The position numbers were made by a program, and so were the translations under genes. A DNA stretch of 64,000 bases from the NCBI GenBank assembly GCA_016278505.1, contig JADQBQ010000014.1, positions 1 to 64,000 on the forward strand, in the 5' to 3' direction. The notes under the pieces were generated by a model. That model was given only the letters and a program-made list of their open reading frames with translations. It searched no databases and had not been told where the DNA came from. The DNA comes from Clostridiales bacterium. GTDB lineage: Bacteria > Bacillota > Desulfotomaculia > Desulfotomaculales > VENG01. Below, piece after piece: positions 38,178 to 48,938 of the stretch (position 1 is the first letter of the stretch; every line of letters begins with the position of its first letter).

Positions 38178-40184
38178 CTATACAGAAGCCTCAATCTGCT
38201 TACTCTTTCCCTTAAGCTGCAGGCGTAGTTCTATGATCATATCCCGTAGCTGGGCCGCTTTTTCAAATTCCAGCTTGCGTGAAGCCTGCTGCATCTCCTT
38301 CTCCAAACCGGCTATACGCTGCCTTATTTCCTTCTTGGTCAACTTCTTCACCGGCTTGGCATCATAAAGAGTTTCAGGCTCGGCCACCCGAGTGGCCTCA
38401 ATCACCTCGCGCACCGCTTTCTTAATAGTCTGAGGAGTAATACCATGCTCCTTATTAAATGCAACCTGCTTGGTACGGCGGCGGTCGGTTTCACCTAGAG
38501 CCCTGGACATGGAATCAGTAACCTTATCAGCATACATAATAACCCGCCCATGCACATTTCGCGCCGCACGGCCAATGGTCTGAATTAAAGAGCGCTCCGA
38601 ACGCAGGAAGCCTTCCTTGTCGGCATCTAAAATGGCCACCAGGCTCACCTCGGGCAGGTCCAGTCCCTCCCGCAAAAGGTTAATGCCCACCAACACATCA
38701 AACTCACCCAGCCGCAAATCCCTTATTATCTCCATCCGTTCAATGGTATTGATATCCGAGTGCATGTAGCGCACCTTTACACCCATTTCGCGGCAATAGT
38801 CCGTAAGGTCCTCGGCCATTTTTTTGGTCAATGTAGTCACCAGGACCCGCTCTTTTTCTTTGACACGCTTGTTTATTTCTCCTAGTAAGTCATCAATTTG
38901 CCCCTTTGTTTTACGGACATCAATTTGGGGGTCCACCAGCCCGGTGGGCCGGATAATTTGTTCCACCACCTGTGTGCTCTGCTCCAGTTCATAATCTCCG
39001 GGAGTGGCCGAAACGTATACAATTTGATTAATTCGCTGTGAAAACTCATCAAAGGTAAGAGGACGGTTATCAAAAGCTGACGGCAACCTGAAGCCGTATT
39101 CCACCAATGACTGCTTGCGCGACCGGTCCCCTGCATACATGGCCCGTACCTGAGGAATGGCCACATGGGACTCATCACTGAAAATCATAAAATCATCCGG
39201 GAAATAATGCAAAAGAGTATAGGGCTGGTCTCCCGGATTACGGCCGGTAATGTGCCGTGAATAGTTTTCAATTCCCTGGCAAAAGCCCATTTCCCGCATC
39301 ATTTCCATATCATAGCGGGTACGCTGTTCCAAGCGCTGGGCCTCCAACAGTTTACCCTGCTCATTAAGCCGGGCCAGCTGTTCTTCCAGCTCCGCTTCAA
39401 TGGATACCAGGGCGGTTTCCAGCCGCTCACGGGAGGTGGCGTAATGGCTGGCCGGGAAGATAGAGACATGCTCACGGTCGCCAATAATCTCTCCGGTTAA
39501 AACGTCGAATTCCACCAGGCGGTCGACTTCATCACCGAAAAAGTCCACCCGTATGGCATGCTCTGCATTACCGGCAGGAAATACCTCCACCACGTCTCCC
39601 CGCACCCTAAATTTACCCCGGGTAAAATTAATATCGTTACGCTCATATTGAATATTAACCAATTTACGCAGTACTGCGTCTCGGTCGTAGGTCCCACCCT
39701 GGCGCAGCGACAATACCAGGGTGCTATAGTCTTCCGGGTCACCCAAACCATAAATACAAGATACGCTGGCCACGATAATGACGTCCCGGCGCTCAAACAA
39801 TGCACAGGTGGCGGAATGGCGCAGCTTGTCTATTTCATCGTTAATGGAGGCATCTTTCTCAATATAAGTATCCGAGTGCGGTACATAGGCTTCGGGTTGA
39901 TAGTAATCATAATAACTGACAAAGTATTCCACCGCATTTTCCGGAAAATATTCTTTAAATTCACTGCATAGCTGGGCCGCCAAGGTTTTATTCGGAGCCA
40001 GTACCAGGGTGGGCCGCTGCACGTGTTGAATTACCTGGGCCATGGTATAAGTCTTCCCGGTACCGGTGGCCCCCAGAAGCGTCTGGTGCCGGTTCCCTTT
40101 TTTGATGCCGTCAACTAATTGTTCTATAGCCCGGGGTTGGTCTCCCATAGGCTCATAAGTTGAATGCAGTTTAAATTCCATCAT
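38178..40184 (-). CDS. uvrB: Excinuclease ABC subunit B
   Basis: The helicase-like damage verifier of nucleotide excision repair. The 668 residues have Walker [18 protein letters not shown], the beta-hairpin region [20 protein letters not shown], the helicase motifs [14 protein letters not shown] and [39 protein letters not shown] and a C-terminal UVR motif ([20 protein letters not shown]) that binds UvrC. It should be the first gene of a uvrB-uvrA-uvrC transcript, but long repeat-filled gaps follow. Confidence 0.97.
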   Translation of the reverse strand: MMEFKLHSTYEPMGDQPRAIEQLVDGIKKGNRHQTLLGATGTGKTYTMAQVIQHVQRPTLVLAPNKTLAAQLCSEFKEYFPENAVEYFVSYYDYYQPEAYVPHSDTYIEKDASINDEIDKLRHSATCALFERRDVIIVASVSCIYGLGDPEDYSTLVLSLRQGGTYDRDAVLRKLVNIQYERNDINFTRGKFRVRGDVVEVFPAGNAEHAIRVDFFGDEVDRLVEFDVLTGEIIGDREHVSIFPASHYATSRERLETALVSIEAELEEQLARLNEQGKLLEAQRLEQRTRYDMEMMREMGFCQGIENYSRHITGRNPGDQPYTLLHYFPDDFMIFSDESHVAIPQVRAMYAGDRSRKQSLVEYGFRLPSAFDNRPLTFDEFSQRINQIVYVSATPGDYELEQSTQVVEQIIRPTGLVDPQIDVRKTKGQIDDLLGEINKRVKEKERVLVTTLTKKMAEDLTDYCREMGVKVRYMHSDINTIERMEIIRDLRLGEFDVLVGINLLREGLDLPEVSLVAILDADKEGFLRSERSLIQTIGRAARNVHGRVIMYADKVTDSMSRALGETDRRRTKQVAFNKEHGITPQTIKKAVREVIEATRVAEPETLYDAKPVKKLTKKEIRQRIAGLEKEMQQASRKLEFEKAAQLRDMIIELRLQLKGKSKQIEASV

Positions 40185-40323
40185 ACCACCTTCTAACTAA
40201 CAAATGGGGGACAATCCCCCTTTTTGATTACAGAAACTGACATCAATATTATAACACATTCGTAAAGGTTCAACCTTTCCATGATTTGCAGCTAAATCCT
40301 TCCGTTTTGCATTAAAAAATGAA

Positions 40324-40352
40324 GAAAAAAACTGTCCGCAGACAGTTTTTTT
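40324..40352 (-). terminator. Rho-independent terminator of the binding-lipoprotein gene
   Basis: ACTGTC (40331-40336) and GACAGT (40341-40346) with A/T runs on both sides, AAAAAAACTGTC to GACAGTTTTTTT; a 12-bp stem in total. Confidence 0.85.
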
Positions 40353-40394
40353 CCGGTGTTGATAAATTCACACTAGAATTTAGGTGGTTGCATT

Positions 40395-41888
40395 TTAACT
40401 TCCGCCTCCGCCACCCTGACCGCCTTGCTGCTTGCCTCCCTGCTGTTTACCGCCTTCCTGACTGCTTTCAATTTTTTTTATACTTCCGTCTATCTTTACT
40501 TCCATGGTTTTACCCTCTTCGGTGGTTATTTTTAGGGTAGTTCCCCCCTGGCCCTGTTGTCCTTGCTGACCCTGCTGCCCACCTTGCTGAGAACCCTGCT
40601 TTTGGCCCTGCTGACTACTGCCTTGCTGCTGTTGCTGTTGCTGTCCGCCACCTTGCTGTCCCTGTTGACCACCGCCTGCCTGCTGCTGCTGTTGTTTTTT
40701 CATCTGCTTCTCTATTTTCTTCCAGCGCTCCTGTAGAAGGTAAATATTATTCTTACCGATCAGGCGAACGGGGACAATTTTTGCCGGAATGTCATAATCA
40801 CCATTATAAACCTTGCGACTATATTCCCAGCTTCCTTTTTGGGCCAGATCACTTGCCGCGTCAAGGGCATAGTTCGCAAGCATTTCGGGCTCAGGATCAA
40901 TTTCAGCCTCATGCTCGCCTGCCACTATGGCCATGGAGGATTTCTCATCCGCCCCCACTCCCACGGTAATGATACGTTTATCCATTCCGGCCTGTTTGAA
41001 AAATTCTACCGCCGCCATTGCCAGGGCGCTGTCATTAGCCAGTACCACATCAGGCTGCTGCCCCGCAGCCTTAAGCTCAGAGAGAGTGGCCGTGGCTAAA
41101 GAAGGGTCCCAACGGGGGTGGTCCTGAACCTTTAATAGCTTTAAATTTGGATCGGCCTCAATTCCTTCTATATTCTGCGCGGTTATTTCCCGGGCCATTT
41201 GATCCCGTTTATCGCCTTGTAAAACCAACACATTCAAAGGTCGAGTCTGGGGCAATTGAAAGGCCACCGCGGGATCAACAGCCTGGGTAACTTGAAACGG
41301 CTGCTGTTGACTTTGCTGCCCCTGTTGTTGTCCTTGTTGGCCACCACCCTGCTGTTGCTGCTGACCGCCACCTTGCTGCCCCTGTTGCCCGCCCGCACCC
41401 ATAGCTGCCATTTTCATTGCCTCTTGTATAAAACGAACCTGCAGTTCCCCGCTGCGGCCGTGGTCAGAAGCTATAAACCCGTCCACCGGTGTATTTATCG
41501 GCAGATTCTCCAGACATACAACTTTTATATTTTCCTTTTTCAGCTTCTGCACCAGCCGTGGGGCCGCCAACGGGTCAATGAACTGTATCACCGCAGCCTT
41601 GACCTTTTCTTGAATCATCTTGTCAATATGTTTTTCCTGCTCCGCCGGGTCATTTTTGGCATCCATAAAAGTAATGTCCAGCTGCTCTTTTTTCTGGCGC
41701 TCTTTCATTACCTTTTGAATAGTCTTGTTACCGTCCCTGTTCAGGTCAGCCAGACTGACTGCAATTTTTGTCGGTGACGGCACAGGTTTCTTTTGCCCTC
41801 CCCCACCGCACCCCGACACGGCAAGGATACAGCATATACCCAAAAAGATTATCGCCCAACAGTACCGGCGCACTAAATACACCTCCAT
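40395..41888 (-). CDS. Substrate-binding lipoprotein (periplasmic-binding type I) with Q/G-rich inserts
   Basis: The 497-residue protein has a lipoprotein signal (CWAIIFLGICCILAVSGC, lipid Cys27) and a sugar-binding/LacI-like fold: KIAVSLADLNRDGNKTIQKV, MIQEKVKAAVIQFIDPLAA, VVCLENLPINTPVDGFIASD, NVLVLQGDKRDQMAREI, PDVVLANDSALAMAAVEFFK and ITVGVGADEKSSMAIVAG. It is odd in having two runs of almost only Gln and Gly (about residues 165-197 and 395-445), plus a Gly/Gln tail. No ABC transporter genes are adjacent, so the ligand and the partner are unknown. The terminator follows directly. Confidence 0.8.
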   Translation of the reverse strand: MEVYLVRRYCWAIIFLGICCILAVSGCGGGGQKKPVPSPTKIAVSLADLNRDGNKTIQKVMKERQKKEQLDITFMDAKNDPAEQEKHIDKMIQEKVKAAVIQFIDPLAAPRLVQKLKKENIKVVCLENLPINTPVDGFIASDHGRSGELQVRFIQEAMKMAAMGAGGQQGQQGGGQQQQQGGGQQGQQQGQQSQQQPFQVTQAVDPAVAFQLPQTRPLNVLVLQGDKRDQMAREITAQNIEGIEADPNLKLLKVQDHPRWDPSLATATLSELKAAGQQPDVVLANDSALAMAAVEFFKQAGMDKRIITVGVGADEKSSMAIVAGEHEAEIDPEPEMLANYALDAASDLAQKGSWEYSRKVYNGDYDIPAKIVPVRLIGKNNIYLLQERWKKIEKQMKKQQQQQAGGGQQGQQGGGQQQQQQQGSSQQGQKQGSQQGGQQGQQGQQGQGGTTLKITTEEGKTMEVKIDGSIKKIESSQEGGKQQGGKQQGGQGGGGGS

Positions 41889-41981
41889 AAGAAAAAACCT
41901 CTTTATTTCTTCATAGTATGGTATTTTTCCCTCTTCTTAATGCCTGTCCCCAGACATAAATATAATCACGGAGGTGGAATC

Positions 41982-42278
41982 ATGTGTAATAATTTTTTGC
42001 GTTTTCTAAACCGTCTTTTAAGTATTTTTTTGGACTGGCTTACCCCTTGCAGGCAGAAGCCCACAGGCATTGTGGGAGAGGCAGAGGAAGCGCTGAGGGA
42101 ATGGAAACAGGCTAGGATCGCCCTTGATTATGCCGACAAAGAAATGATTGATTATGCCGTCCACAACTTAAACGCCAAAGAAAAACGTTTTACCGGTCTG
42201 TTATTAAAAGCCCGGGAAGCCGGGCTTACGGCGTGGGAAATAGAAGGTTACACCAATAATGAGCAAGTCACCCCATAA
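41982..42278 (+). CDS. DUF2508-like small protein
   Basis: I use ATG 41982 (GGAGGTG upstream), giving 98 residues. It has an amphipathic start (MCNNFLRFLNRLLSIFLDWL) and a helical body AEEALREWKQARIALDYADK, then MIDYAVHNLNAKEKRFTGLL, as in DUF2508 (B. subtilis YaaL type), which is of unknown function. The last residues, ARE-GLTAWEIEGY, are less typical. It is divergent from the lipoprotein gene, sharing its upstream region. Confidence 0.65.
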   Translation: MCNNFLRFLNRLLSIFLDWLTPCRQKPTGIVGEAEEALREWKQARIALDYADKEMIDYAVHNLNAKEKRFTGLLLKAREAGLTAWEIEGYTNNEQVTP

Positions 42279-42485
42279 AATACAAGCGGCTAAAATATTA
42301 ACTTCCAATTCCTCAGTGACCGGCATTTTCCGTTCCTTTTTAAGACATTATTCGACGACATTTTTGCTAATTTTTCCATGGAAACAGCAGGAATTAGTAG
42401 AACAAACGTCAAATGTCAAATTATGATTTGGCTATATATCTAGACCTTAGCAGAGAGTAAGTGTCAGTTAGGAGGAATAAATAAG

Positions 42486-45400
42486 ATGCACTCGTTACGT
42501 AAAATGTCGGTTGTTTGGAGCATAATGCTAATTTACCTGTTATTTGTAGGCAGCGGCATTGGACAAGCATCGACGTTTCAAGACGTAAATTCCCAAGATC
42601 AAAATGCATTGTTCATCAATTATTTGTCTGATCGGTGCCTCATCGGCGGCTTTCCGGACGGTACTTTTCGCCCTTACGAAGGTCTTACCCGCGCCCAGGC
42701 AGCAGCGCTGCTGACCCGGATTGCTGACTTAGCTCCGGCTGAAACTACTGCCGGTTTCACCGACGTACCGGCCGGCCACTGGGCAGCGGATAATATTAAT
42801 GCTGCCACTAGTAACGGTTTTCTGAGCGGATATCCAGATGGGACCTTCCGGCCCAATGCTATACTTACGCGGGCGGAGGGTATTTCTTTGTTACTGCGGC
42901 TGTCAAAACAGCCTGACCCGGGAGTAACATTACCCAACCTGACAGATGTTAGTGCTGACCACTGGGCGGCCCGTAACATAGCTGTTGGTATAGCGTCCAA
43001 AATGGTGGGGGTTTCTGCCAATGGAAATCATTTTTACCCCGACTCATCTTTCACCCGGGGAGATTTGTCCAGAGCCCTGGGGATATTACTTACCAAGGAT
43101 CCTTCCCTGTACCAAACTCAGCTCACCGGGCAACTGGTGGTCATTGAAGGAAAGGTTAGTGTGACCCAAGCCGGAAGCACCTCTGTTGTCGGAAAAGGTG
43201 ATTCGATTGAAGTCGCCGCAGGCGATACCATTAAGACCGGTCCTAATACCGTCACAGAGCTGAGCTTTCCCGACGGTTCCGGCCTGCGTATTGAAGAAAA
43301 TACAGAGTTAACTGTCAAAGAAAGCCGGGGCAGGTCCTATATAAAGCCTGACGGCTCACCTGGCATTTCAGTCGATTGGTTAAATATAGATGTTAAAGAA
43401 GGTAAATTATTTGGCGCCCTTGCTTCCAAGTATGATAAGCAAGAAAAGGCGCAAGACGCCATGGCTAATACCAGTAACTTAACTAAATACCCCCTGGTGG
43501 CAGCCATAAACGGCCACGGATTAAAAGACATACTCGTCAATAAGCTAAAATACCACATCCTGGCAGCGGAAAACGCAGACGCTGGAACTGTCACCGGTAA
43601 GGGCAATGAAAGCCTTCCCTGGTGGGAAGTTACGGAAAATAAAAGGGTACGCGTTGAAGTGGACATGCCCTGGAGCGTGGCGGCTATTCGAGGAACTTTC
43701 TGGGGAAACATTGTGGAAAGCAGCGGTCAATCCAGCACATCTCTTTTGGTAGGTGAGGGAGAAGTAACCTCCGGCGGTGAAACAGTTCCCCTTGGTGCGG
43801 GTCAAAGGACAGCAACAACCGAACCGAATACCCCACCGGACGATCCGGCACCAATGACAGATCAGGACAGACAGGACTGGGCACAGGCGGGAGACTGGGC
43901 ACAACAGCGGGCACGGGATATTCAGACACAGCAAGAAACTTCAACCCCACCGCCCCCGCCTGCGGTTAAGGATCCGGCGGAACAGCCGAGTGAACCTCCG
44001 GCGCCGGGAGAGGAGCAACCGAAACCGGAGCAACCTATTAACGAACCAACGCCACCCGGTATAATTGATAGTGTTAGCAAAGCCATAGAAGACACAGAAC
44101 AAGATGCAGATGAGGATAACCCCGGCCAAGAAGGTTCAAACGGAACCGACGGTGATGATGACAGTGAAACTGAAGAAAATGTCAGCGCTATAAATACCCC
44201 CGGTACCTATAGTGGTACTTATACGATTACAGAAAACGGTACTTATGGGCCAGAATCCCATTCTGATTTGGGTGATAATACTGCAACAATAAACGGCGTC
44301 TTAAAAGTTAACCCGGGCGAGGACGGAGAGGTTACACTTCAAAATATTGTGGCAAAGAATATTAAGATACTTTCCGGGGATTCAAATTCCATTACCCTTG
44401 ATAATGTAAAAATACCTCAGGGAGTATTGATAGTAGAGGCTGTAAATCAAAACAACAGGGTTCATGTTATAACAAAAGGTAGTACTTCAATTGTCCAGAC
44501 AAACGTTAATTCCCAGGTCAATTTGGATACACAATCCGGTTCATTCGGGAAAATAATTGTAAATGCTGAAGGAGTAGCATTGGATATATCCGACGAAGCA
44601 GAAAAAATTGACAGGCTTATCCTGAATAAAAACATGGAACTAAAAGGCAATATCGATGCAATATATGAAGTAAATGCAGAGGATGAGATAATGATCACTT
44701 ATCATCATCCAGATATGGTAACACCTGAAACGATAACTCCTGCAGAACTTAAAAAAATGATTAAACCAAGAATAACCGCATTATATGCTGCCCTCAACCA
44801 AGTAATAACCTTAGAATTGTCCAAAAAACTGACAGAGGCAACAATAAATAAAAAAGGGAAAGCAGATGGACAACAGGTATGGATTCCTGAAATCACAATT
44901 GGACGAGAAACATATAGAATAGGTCTTTGGGCTTGGGATCCCGGCTCCAATGAATATATTTATGCTCAAGAACACTGCCTGCACGGAATTGACGATATAT
45001 CTTCTCCGGTAAATACAATAGGTTTTACGGCGGAAAGTGGCCAATACCCCCCGGGGCAGTATATTATACGGCTTTATAAAGGTACTGTTGGCAAACAAAA
45101 CTTTGATCTGGTAAATGAAAGTGATAGTTTTTCATTCCCGCAAAACAACACCTCACCTGCATTTGCCCCTGATTACCCTAAACCGGGAAACATTGCAGGT
45201 GATTCAGTTGAACTTCAGGTCAAAATAAACCGGACGGGATATATTTATTACTTGATGGTTCCTACACAATGGGTGGAAAGTTGGTCGCCTTCTGAGATTG
45301 TAGACTGGAATCCCGACAATTACCCGGACATCTATTCTTACTGGAGTGACTATTTGGAGCTGTCCGCTGACGAAGAGTGGTCTCAAACAATTGAAAATTT

Positions 45401-46856
45401 AGCGGCAAATACCGCCTATACCGCTTTCTTTGTCGCCACGGATAATTCCGGTAACCAACCTGTACTAAAGACTGTAGAATTCATAACACCGAAAGAAGTG
45501 AGCCTGTTTAATGCTGTGGATGATACCGTTGAATTCCAATTTCCGGGGGAAATATCTGATGTATATATAGATACTTCGGGAAATTACTTCCCGGTAGTGG
45601 AATTAGACAATGAAACAAAGTATAAAATTTGGATTGTAGATGGCAACGGAGATTACACAATGAGCCTGCATGATGCTGCACCTGTACCCGGAACAAGTAA
45701 CGTAAGGGTATTAACTGAGGGCTCTGATCCTCAACGAAATTATAGCGCTAAAGTTTATAAGGGAAGCGAGTTTAACGAACTGGTTATGGATCAGGACTTT
45801 ACTTACTCTTACAGCACCTTCATTCAAGCCGGAACAATGAATGAAGCACGTCAAGATCATACAGCAACGTTACTGAAAAACGGTAAAGTCCTCATCACCG
45901 GCGGCTGGAATAATGAAGATGATATCATGATTAACACTGCAGAAATTTATGACCCGCTGGAGCAAAATTCTACCACGGTTGGCGAAATGGTTTATGGGCA
46001 GGATGGTTCCACAACAACATTATTAGACAATGGTGATGTTCTTTTTACAGGTGGTTTGGATAATAATTATCAAGCTTCTGCTTACGCTGAGATTTTCAAT
46101 TCCGAGAACTTTACCCCGACTGTAACAGGAATGGTTTACGCCCGCTCTGATCATACCGCAACTCTTTTAGGTGAATATAACCAGATTCTTATTGCCGGGG
46201 GAGAAGGTAAAAATAGAGATGAACTATCAACTGCCGAGATATATACTTCAACAGGCAAATTTGAGGCCTTAGCGGATACCATGGATTGTGCGCGTGAAAA
46301 TCACGATGCAACATTATTAAAAGACGGCAGCGAAGTCCTTATCACAGGTGGTAATGAAAACTATGAGGACCATTCGGCTGAGATCTTTGATTTCAATACA
46401 AAAGAATTTACTCCCACTGTCAATGATATGGTCTACTCGCACTTTAACCATACAGCCACTTTATTAAACGATGGCCGTGTTCTTATCACCGGCGGTTCAT
46501 GGCAGAATGATTTAACCGCAGAAATTTTTTATCCTGAAACAGAAACTTTTAAGGCTACTGATAATATGCTTTATCCACGCAACGATCATTCTGCAACACT
46601 GCTAAACGATGGAAGAGTTCTTATCACCGGCGGCGGGACAACAATTGCAGAAATCTATGACCCTATTTTAGATACTTTCATTGAATTAAAAAATTCGTCT
46701 CTGTCGCGAAGATATCACACTGCCACATTGCTTAATGACGGAAACGTACTTATCACCGGTGGCATAGATGATGATGAACATAATACACTTGACAGCGCTG
46801 AGATTTTTCAACCAATAAAACTCGATGGTAGTGCCGGAGGTGGAGGTAGCCCCTAG
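42486..46856 (+). CDS. S-layer-homology surface protein with FecR-like and Kelch propeller domains
   Basis: The 1456-residue secreted protein starts at ATG 42486 (AGGAGG upstream) with a signal peptide. Three SLH motifs follow (about 35-205; GFPDGTFRPYEGLTRAQAAA, GYPDGTFRPNAILTRAEGIS, YPDSSFTRGDLSRAL), which should anchor it to the wall polymer. Then comes a FecR-like domain (about 210-440: VVIEGKVSVTQAG, AAGDTIKTGPNTVTELSFPD, SVAAIRGTFWG), a Pro/Glu linker (470-560), beta-rich repeats, and near 1110-1450 seven Kelch-type units of the form DHTATLLNDGRVLITGG...AEIYD, a likely seven-bladed propeller. The end SAGGGGSP is flexible. A ligand is not known. Confidence 0.85.
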   Translation: MHSLRKMSVVWSIMLIYLLFVGSGIGQASTFQDVNSQDQNALFINYLSDRCLIGGFPDGTFRPYEGLTRAQAAALLTRIADLAPAETTAGFTDVPAGHWAADNINAATSNGFLSGYPDGTFRPNAILTRAEGISLLLRLSKQPDPGVTLPNLTDVSADHWAARNIAVGIASKMVGVSANGNHFYPDSSFTRGDLSRALGILLTKDPSLYQTQLTGQLVVIEGKVSVTQAGSTSVVGKGDSIEVAAGDTIKTGPNTVTELSFPDGSGLRIEENTELTVKESRGRSYIKPDGSPGISVDWLNIDVKEGKLFGALASKYDKQEKAQDAMANTSNLTKYPLVAAINGHGLKDILVNKLKYHILAAENADAGTVTGKGNESLPWWEVTENKRVRVEVDMPWSVAAIRGTFWGNIVESSGQSSTSLLVGEGEVTSGGETVPLGAGQRTATTEPNTPPDDPAPMTDQDRQDWAQAGDWAQQRARDIQTQQETSTPPPPPAVKDPAEQPSEPPAPGEEQPKPEQPINEPTPPGIIDSVSKAIEDTEQDADEDNPGQEGSNGTDGDDDSETEENVSAINTPGTYSGTYTITENGTYGPESHSDLGDNTATINGVLKVNPGEDGEVTLQNIVAKNIKILSGDSNSITLDNVKIPQGVLIVEAVNQNNRVHVITKGSTSIVQTNVNSQVNLDTQSGSFGKIIVNAEGVALDISDEAEKIDRLILNKNMELKGNIDAIYEVNAEDEIMITYHHPDMVTPETITPAELKKMIKPRITALYAALNQVITLELSKKLTEATINKKGKADGQQVWIPEITIGRETYRIGLWAWDPGSNEYIYAQEHCLHGIDDISSPVNTIGFTAESGQYPPGQYIIRLYKGTVGKQNFDLVNESDSFSFPQNNTSPAFAPDYPKPGNIAGDSVELQVKINRTGYIYYLMVPTQWVESWSPSEIVDWNPDNYPDIYSYWSDYLELSADEEWSQTIENLAANTAYTAFFVATDNSGNQPVLKTVEFITPKEVSLFNAVDDTVEFQFPGEISDVYIDTSGNYFPVVELDNETKYKIWIVDGNGDYTMSLHDAAPVPGTSNVRVLTEGSDPQRNYSAKVYKGSEFNELVMDQDFTYSYSTFIQAGTMNEARQDHTATLLKNGKVLITGGWNNEDDIMINTAEIYDPLEQNSTTVGEMVYGQDGSTTTLLDNGDVLFTGGLDNNYQASAYAEIFNSENFTPTVTGMVYARSDHTATLLGEYNQILIAGGEGKNRDELSTAEIYTSTGKFEALADTMDCARENHDATLLKDGSEVLITGGNENYEDHSAEIFDFNTKEFTPTVNDMVYSHFNHTATLLNDGRVLITGGSWQNDLTAEIFYPETETFKATDNMLYPRNDHSATLLNDGRVLITGGGTTIAEIYDPILDTFIELKNSSLSRRYHTATLLNDGNVLITGGIDDDEHNTLDSAEIFQPIKLDGSAGGGGSP

Positions 46857-46898
46857 GGTTATTAAGGAAACTAAAATTGTGATCAATCGATTCATTTG

Positions 46899-46930
46899 GG
46901 TTGGAGTATATTACTCCAACCTTCTTTTTT
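46899..46930 (+). terminator. Rho-independent terminator of the SLH-Kelch gene
   Basis: GGTTGGAGTA (46899-46908) pairs with TACTCCAACC (46912-46921), followed by TTCTTTTTTT. Confidence 0.9.
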
Positions 46931-47060
46931 TACGCCTATCCTTAAACAATATAATGATGGGGTAAAGTAAGATAATTTAACACATTCAAAAGGACTTTGG
47001 CAATATATGGCGAAAAAGAGTTTGATTAAGTAAAATGACTTTTTTCTATGAGGGATAATC

Positions 47061-48935
47061 ATGACCGGAAATAATAGTTGCATATTAACAGGTAAGTATA
47101 GATCACTATTCCTCCCCCTGGCTCTCTTCCTCCTAATCCAACTAACCACCCTCACCAGCCTCTTTGACCGCGTGGAAATGGCCATGTATGACTCCTGGTT
47201 TCGGCTGCAGGGTGCGCAGGACCCGGGTGAGCAAGTTGTGGTTATCGGCATGGACGAGGCCTCTGTCCAGGAGCTGGGCCCGCCGGCATGGCCCCGATCC
47301 ACCCATGCCCGGCTGTTGGAAAAGCTGAAAGAGGCCCGGGTTGTGGGCTTCGACATGACCTTTGACGTGCCGTCGGAGCCGGCAGAGGACCAGACCCTGG
47401 GGAAAGCCGTGGCAGAGCACGGGCGGGTGGTGCTGGCCAGCCAGTTTTCCTTTGAAGAGGATGAATCAGGGGCGAAGGTACAGGTCTTTCAGCCGCCGCG
47501 ACCGGAAATAATGGCCGGGGCGGCGGGTTTGGGTTTCGTTAACACTCCCACTGACCCGGACGGGGTAGTACGCCACATGACCACCGTGGATACAAATACT
47601 TTCCAGATTCCTTTTCCGTCCCTGGGGCTGGCCGTGGCGCTGGCCGCACTGGACCTTAATCCCACCCAATTAGAATTGAAACCCGGTGCACTGAGCGCGG
47701 GTGACAAAGTAATTCCCTTAAATAAGAACAATCAATCTCTACCGGTTTTTTGGGGACCCCAGGGCACCTTTAAAACATACAGCTACGCCGCTGTATTAAA
47801 CGGGGAAGTGGCACCTGCCGCTTTTAAGGACAAAATAGTAATGATCGGGCCCACGGCCTCCATCGAAAAAGATAGTTACCCCACTCCTTACACCACTTCC
47901 AACCTGGTATTGAGCGGAGCATTACCTACACCCGGAGTGGAAATTCATGCCTCGGTGGTACAAAGTTTTCTGGACGGGCACTGGTATAAAAAAGTTCACC
48001 CGGCAGCTAATATAGCTTTCCTTTTGCTGTCAGGCCTTTTAACGGCCACAGTAATCTCCCGCCGCGGCCCGTGGCTGGGACTGGTGGGTGCTCTGGCCGT
48101 GGCCTTGCTTACCGCCGCAACGGCTTTCGGTCTGTGGGCTAAAGCACAGTTATGGTTAAATGTGGCCGCTCCCCTGGCTCTTGTTTTCCTGACCTATGCC
48201 TCCATAACCGCGGCGGAGTTTGTGCAGTCCGAGATAGGACGGCGCAAAATAAGAAACATGTTTGGCCGCTACGTATCCGACTCGGTAGTGGAAGAACTCA
48301 TGCGAGACCCGGATAATATAGCCCTGGGGGGACAGCGCCGCACGCTGACCATTATGTTCTGTGACATCCGGGGCTTCACAGCTTACAGCGAAAATAAGCC
48401 GCCGGAGGAAGTAGTCAGCCGTTTAAATGAATATTTAACCGCTATGACTGAAATAATCCTCCGTCACGGCGGGACGCTGGACAAATACCTGGGGGACGGG
48501 CTGATGGCTTTCTTTGGCGCTCCCGTGTATTTTTACGACCACATTCAACGGGCAGTTCAAACCGCCGTGGAAATGCAGGAAGCAATAGATAAACTAAACC
48601 TTGATTGGGCAGCCAAGGACGAACCGCCGCTAAAAGCCGGTGTGGGAATTAACTCCGGCAGCGCTCTGGTGGGTAACGTGGGCAGCCCCGACAGGATGGA
48701 TTATACCTTGATCGGTGAAGATGTTAACCTGGCCTCACGCGTAGAAGGTCTAACCAAGACTTACGGTTCCTATATTGTGATCAGCGAGAGGACAATCAAA
48801 ATGGCAGAAGAAGAAAAAATCAAACTGCCCTGGAAACTTAAATACCTGGGGCACGCAGAGGTAAAAGGATTTACAAACACAATCGGAGTTTATACTGTGG
48901 CTGAAAAATTAAACGCCGAAGAAGGGAATAATTGA
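47061..48935 (+). CDS. CHASE2-domain adenylate/guanylate cyclase
   Basis: The 624-residue protein has one N-terminal helix (SLFLPLALFLLIQLTTL), an extracellular CHASE2 sensor (about 35-310; DEASVQELGPPAWPRSTHAR, GFDMTFDVPS, AFKDKIVMIGPTA), three more helices (about 315-390) and a class III cyclase domain (about 430-600) with both metal aspartates in FCDIRGFTAYSE and LGDGLMAFFGAP, and the base/ribose region DYTLIGEDVNLASRVEGL. It should make a cyclic nucleotide in response to an external signal. No cyclic-nucleotide receptor is seen nearby. DUF3307 follows three bases later. Confidence 0.92.
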   Translation: MTGNNSCILTGKYRSLFLPLALFLLIQLTTLTSLFDRVEMAMYDSWFRLQGAQDPGEQVVVIGMDEASVQELGPPAWPRSTHARLLEKLKEARVVGFDMTFDVPSEPAEDQTLGKAVAEHGRVVLASQFSFEEDESGAKVQVFQPPRPEIMAGAAGLGFVNTPTDPDGVVRHMTTVDTNTFQIPFPSLGLAVALAALDLNPTQLELKPGALSAGDKVIPLNKNNQSLPVFWGPQGTFKTYSYAAVLNGEVAPAAFKDKIVMIGPTASIEKDSYPTPYTTSNLVLSGALPTPGVEIHASVVQSFLDGHWYKKVHPAANIAFLLLSGLLTATVISRRGPWLGLVGALAVALLTAATAFGLWAKAQLWLNVAAPLALVFLTYASITAAEFVQSEIGRRKIRNMFGRYVSDSVVEELMRDPDNIALGGQRRTLTIMFCDIRGFTAYSENKPPEEVVSRLNEYLTAMTEIILRHGGTLDKYLGDGLMAFFGAPVYFYDHIQRAVQTAVEMQEAIDKLNLDWAAKDEPPLKAGVGINSGSALVGNVGSPDRMDYTLIGEDVNLASRVEGLTKTYGSYIVISERTIKMAEEEKIKLPWKLKYLGHAEVKGFTNTIGVYTVAEKLNAEEGNN

Positions 48936-48938
48936 TGC

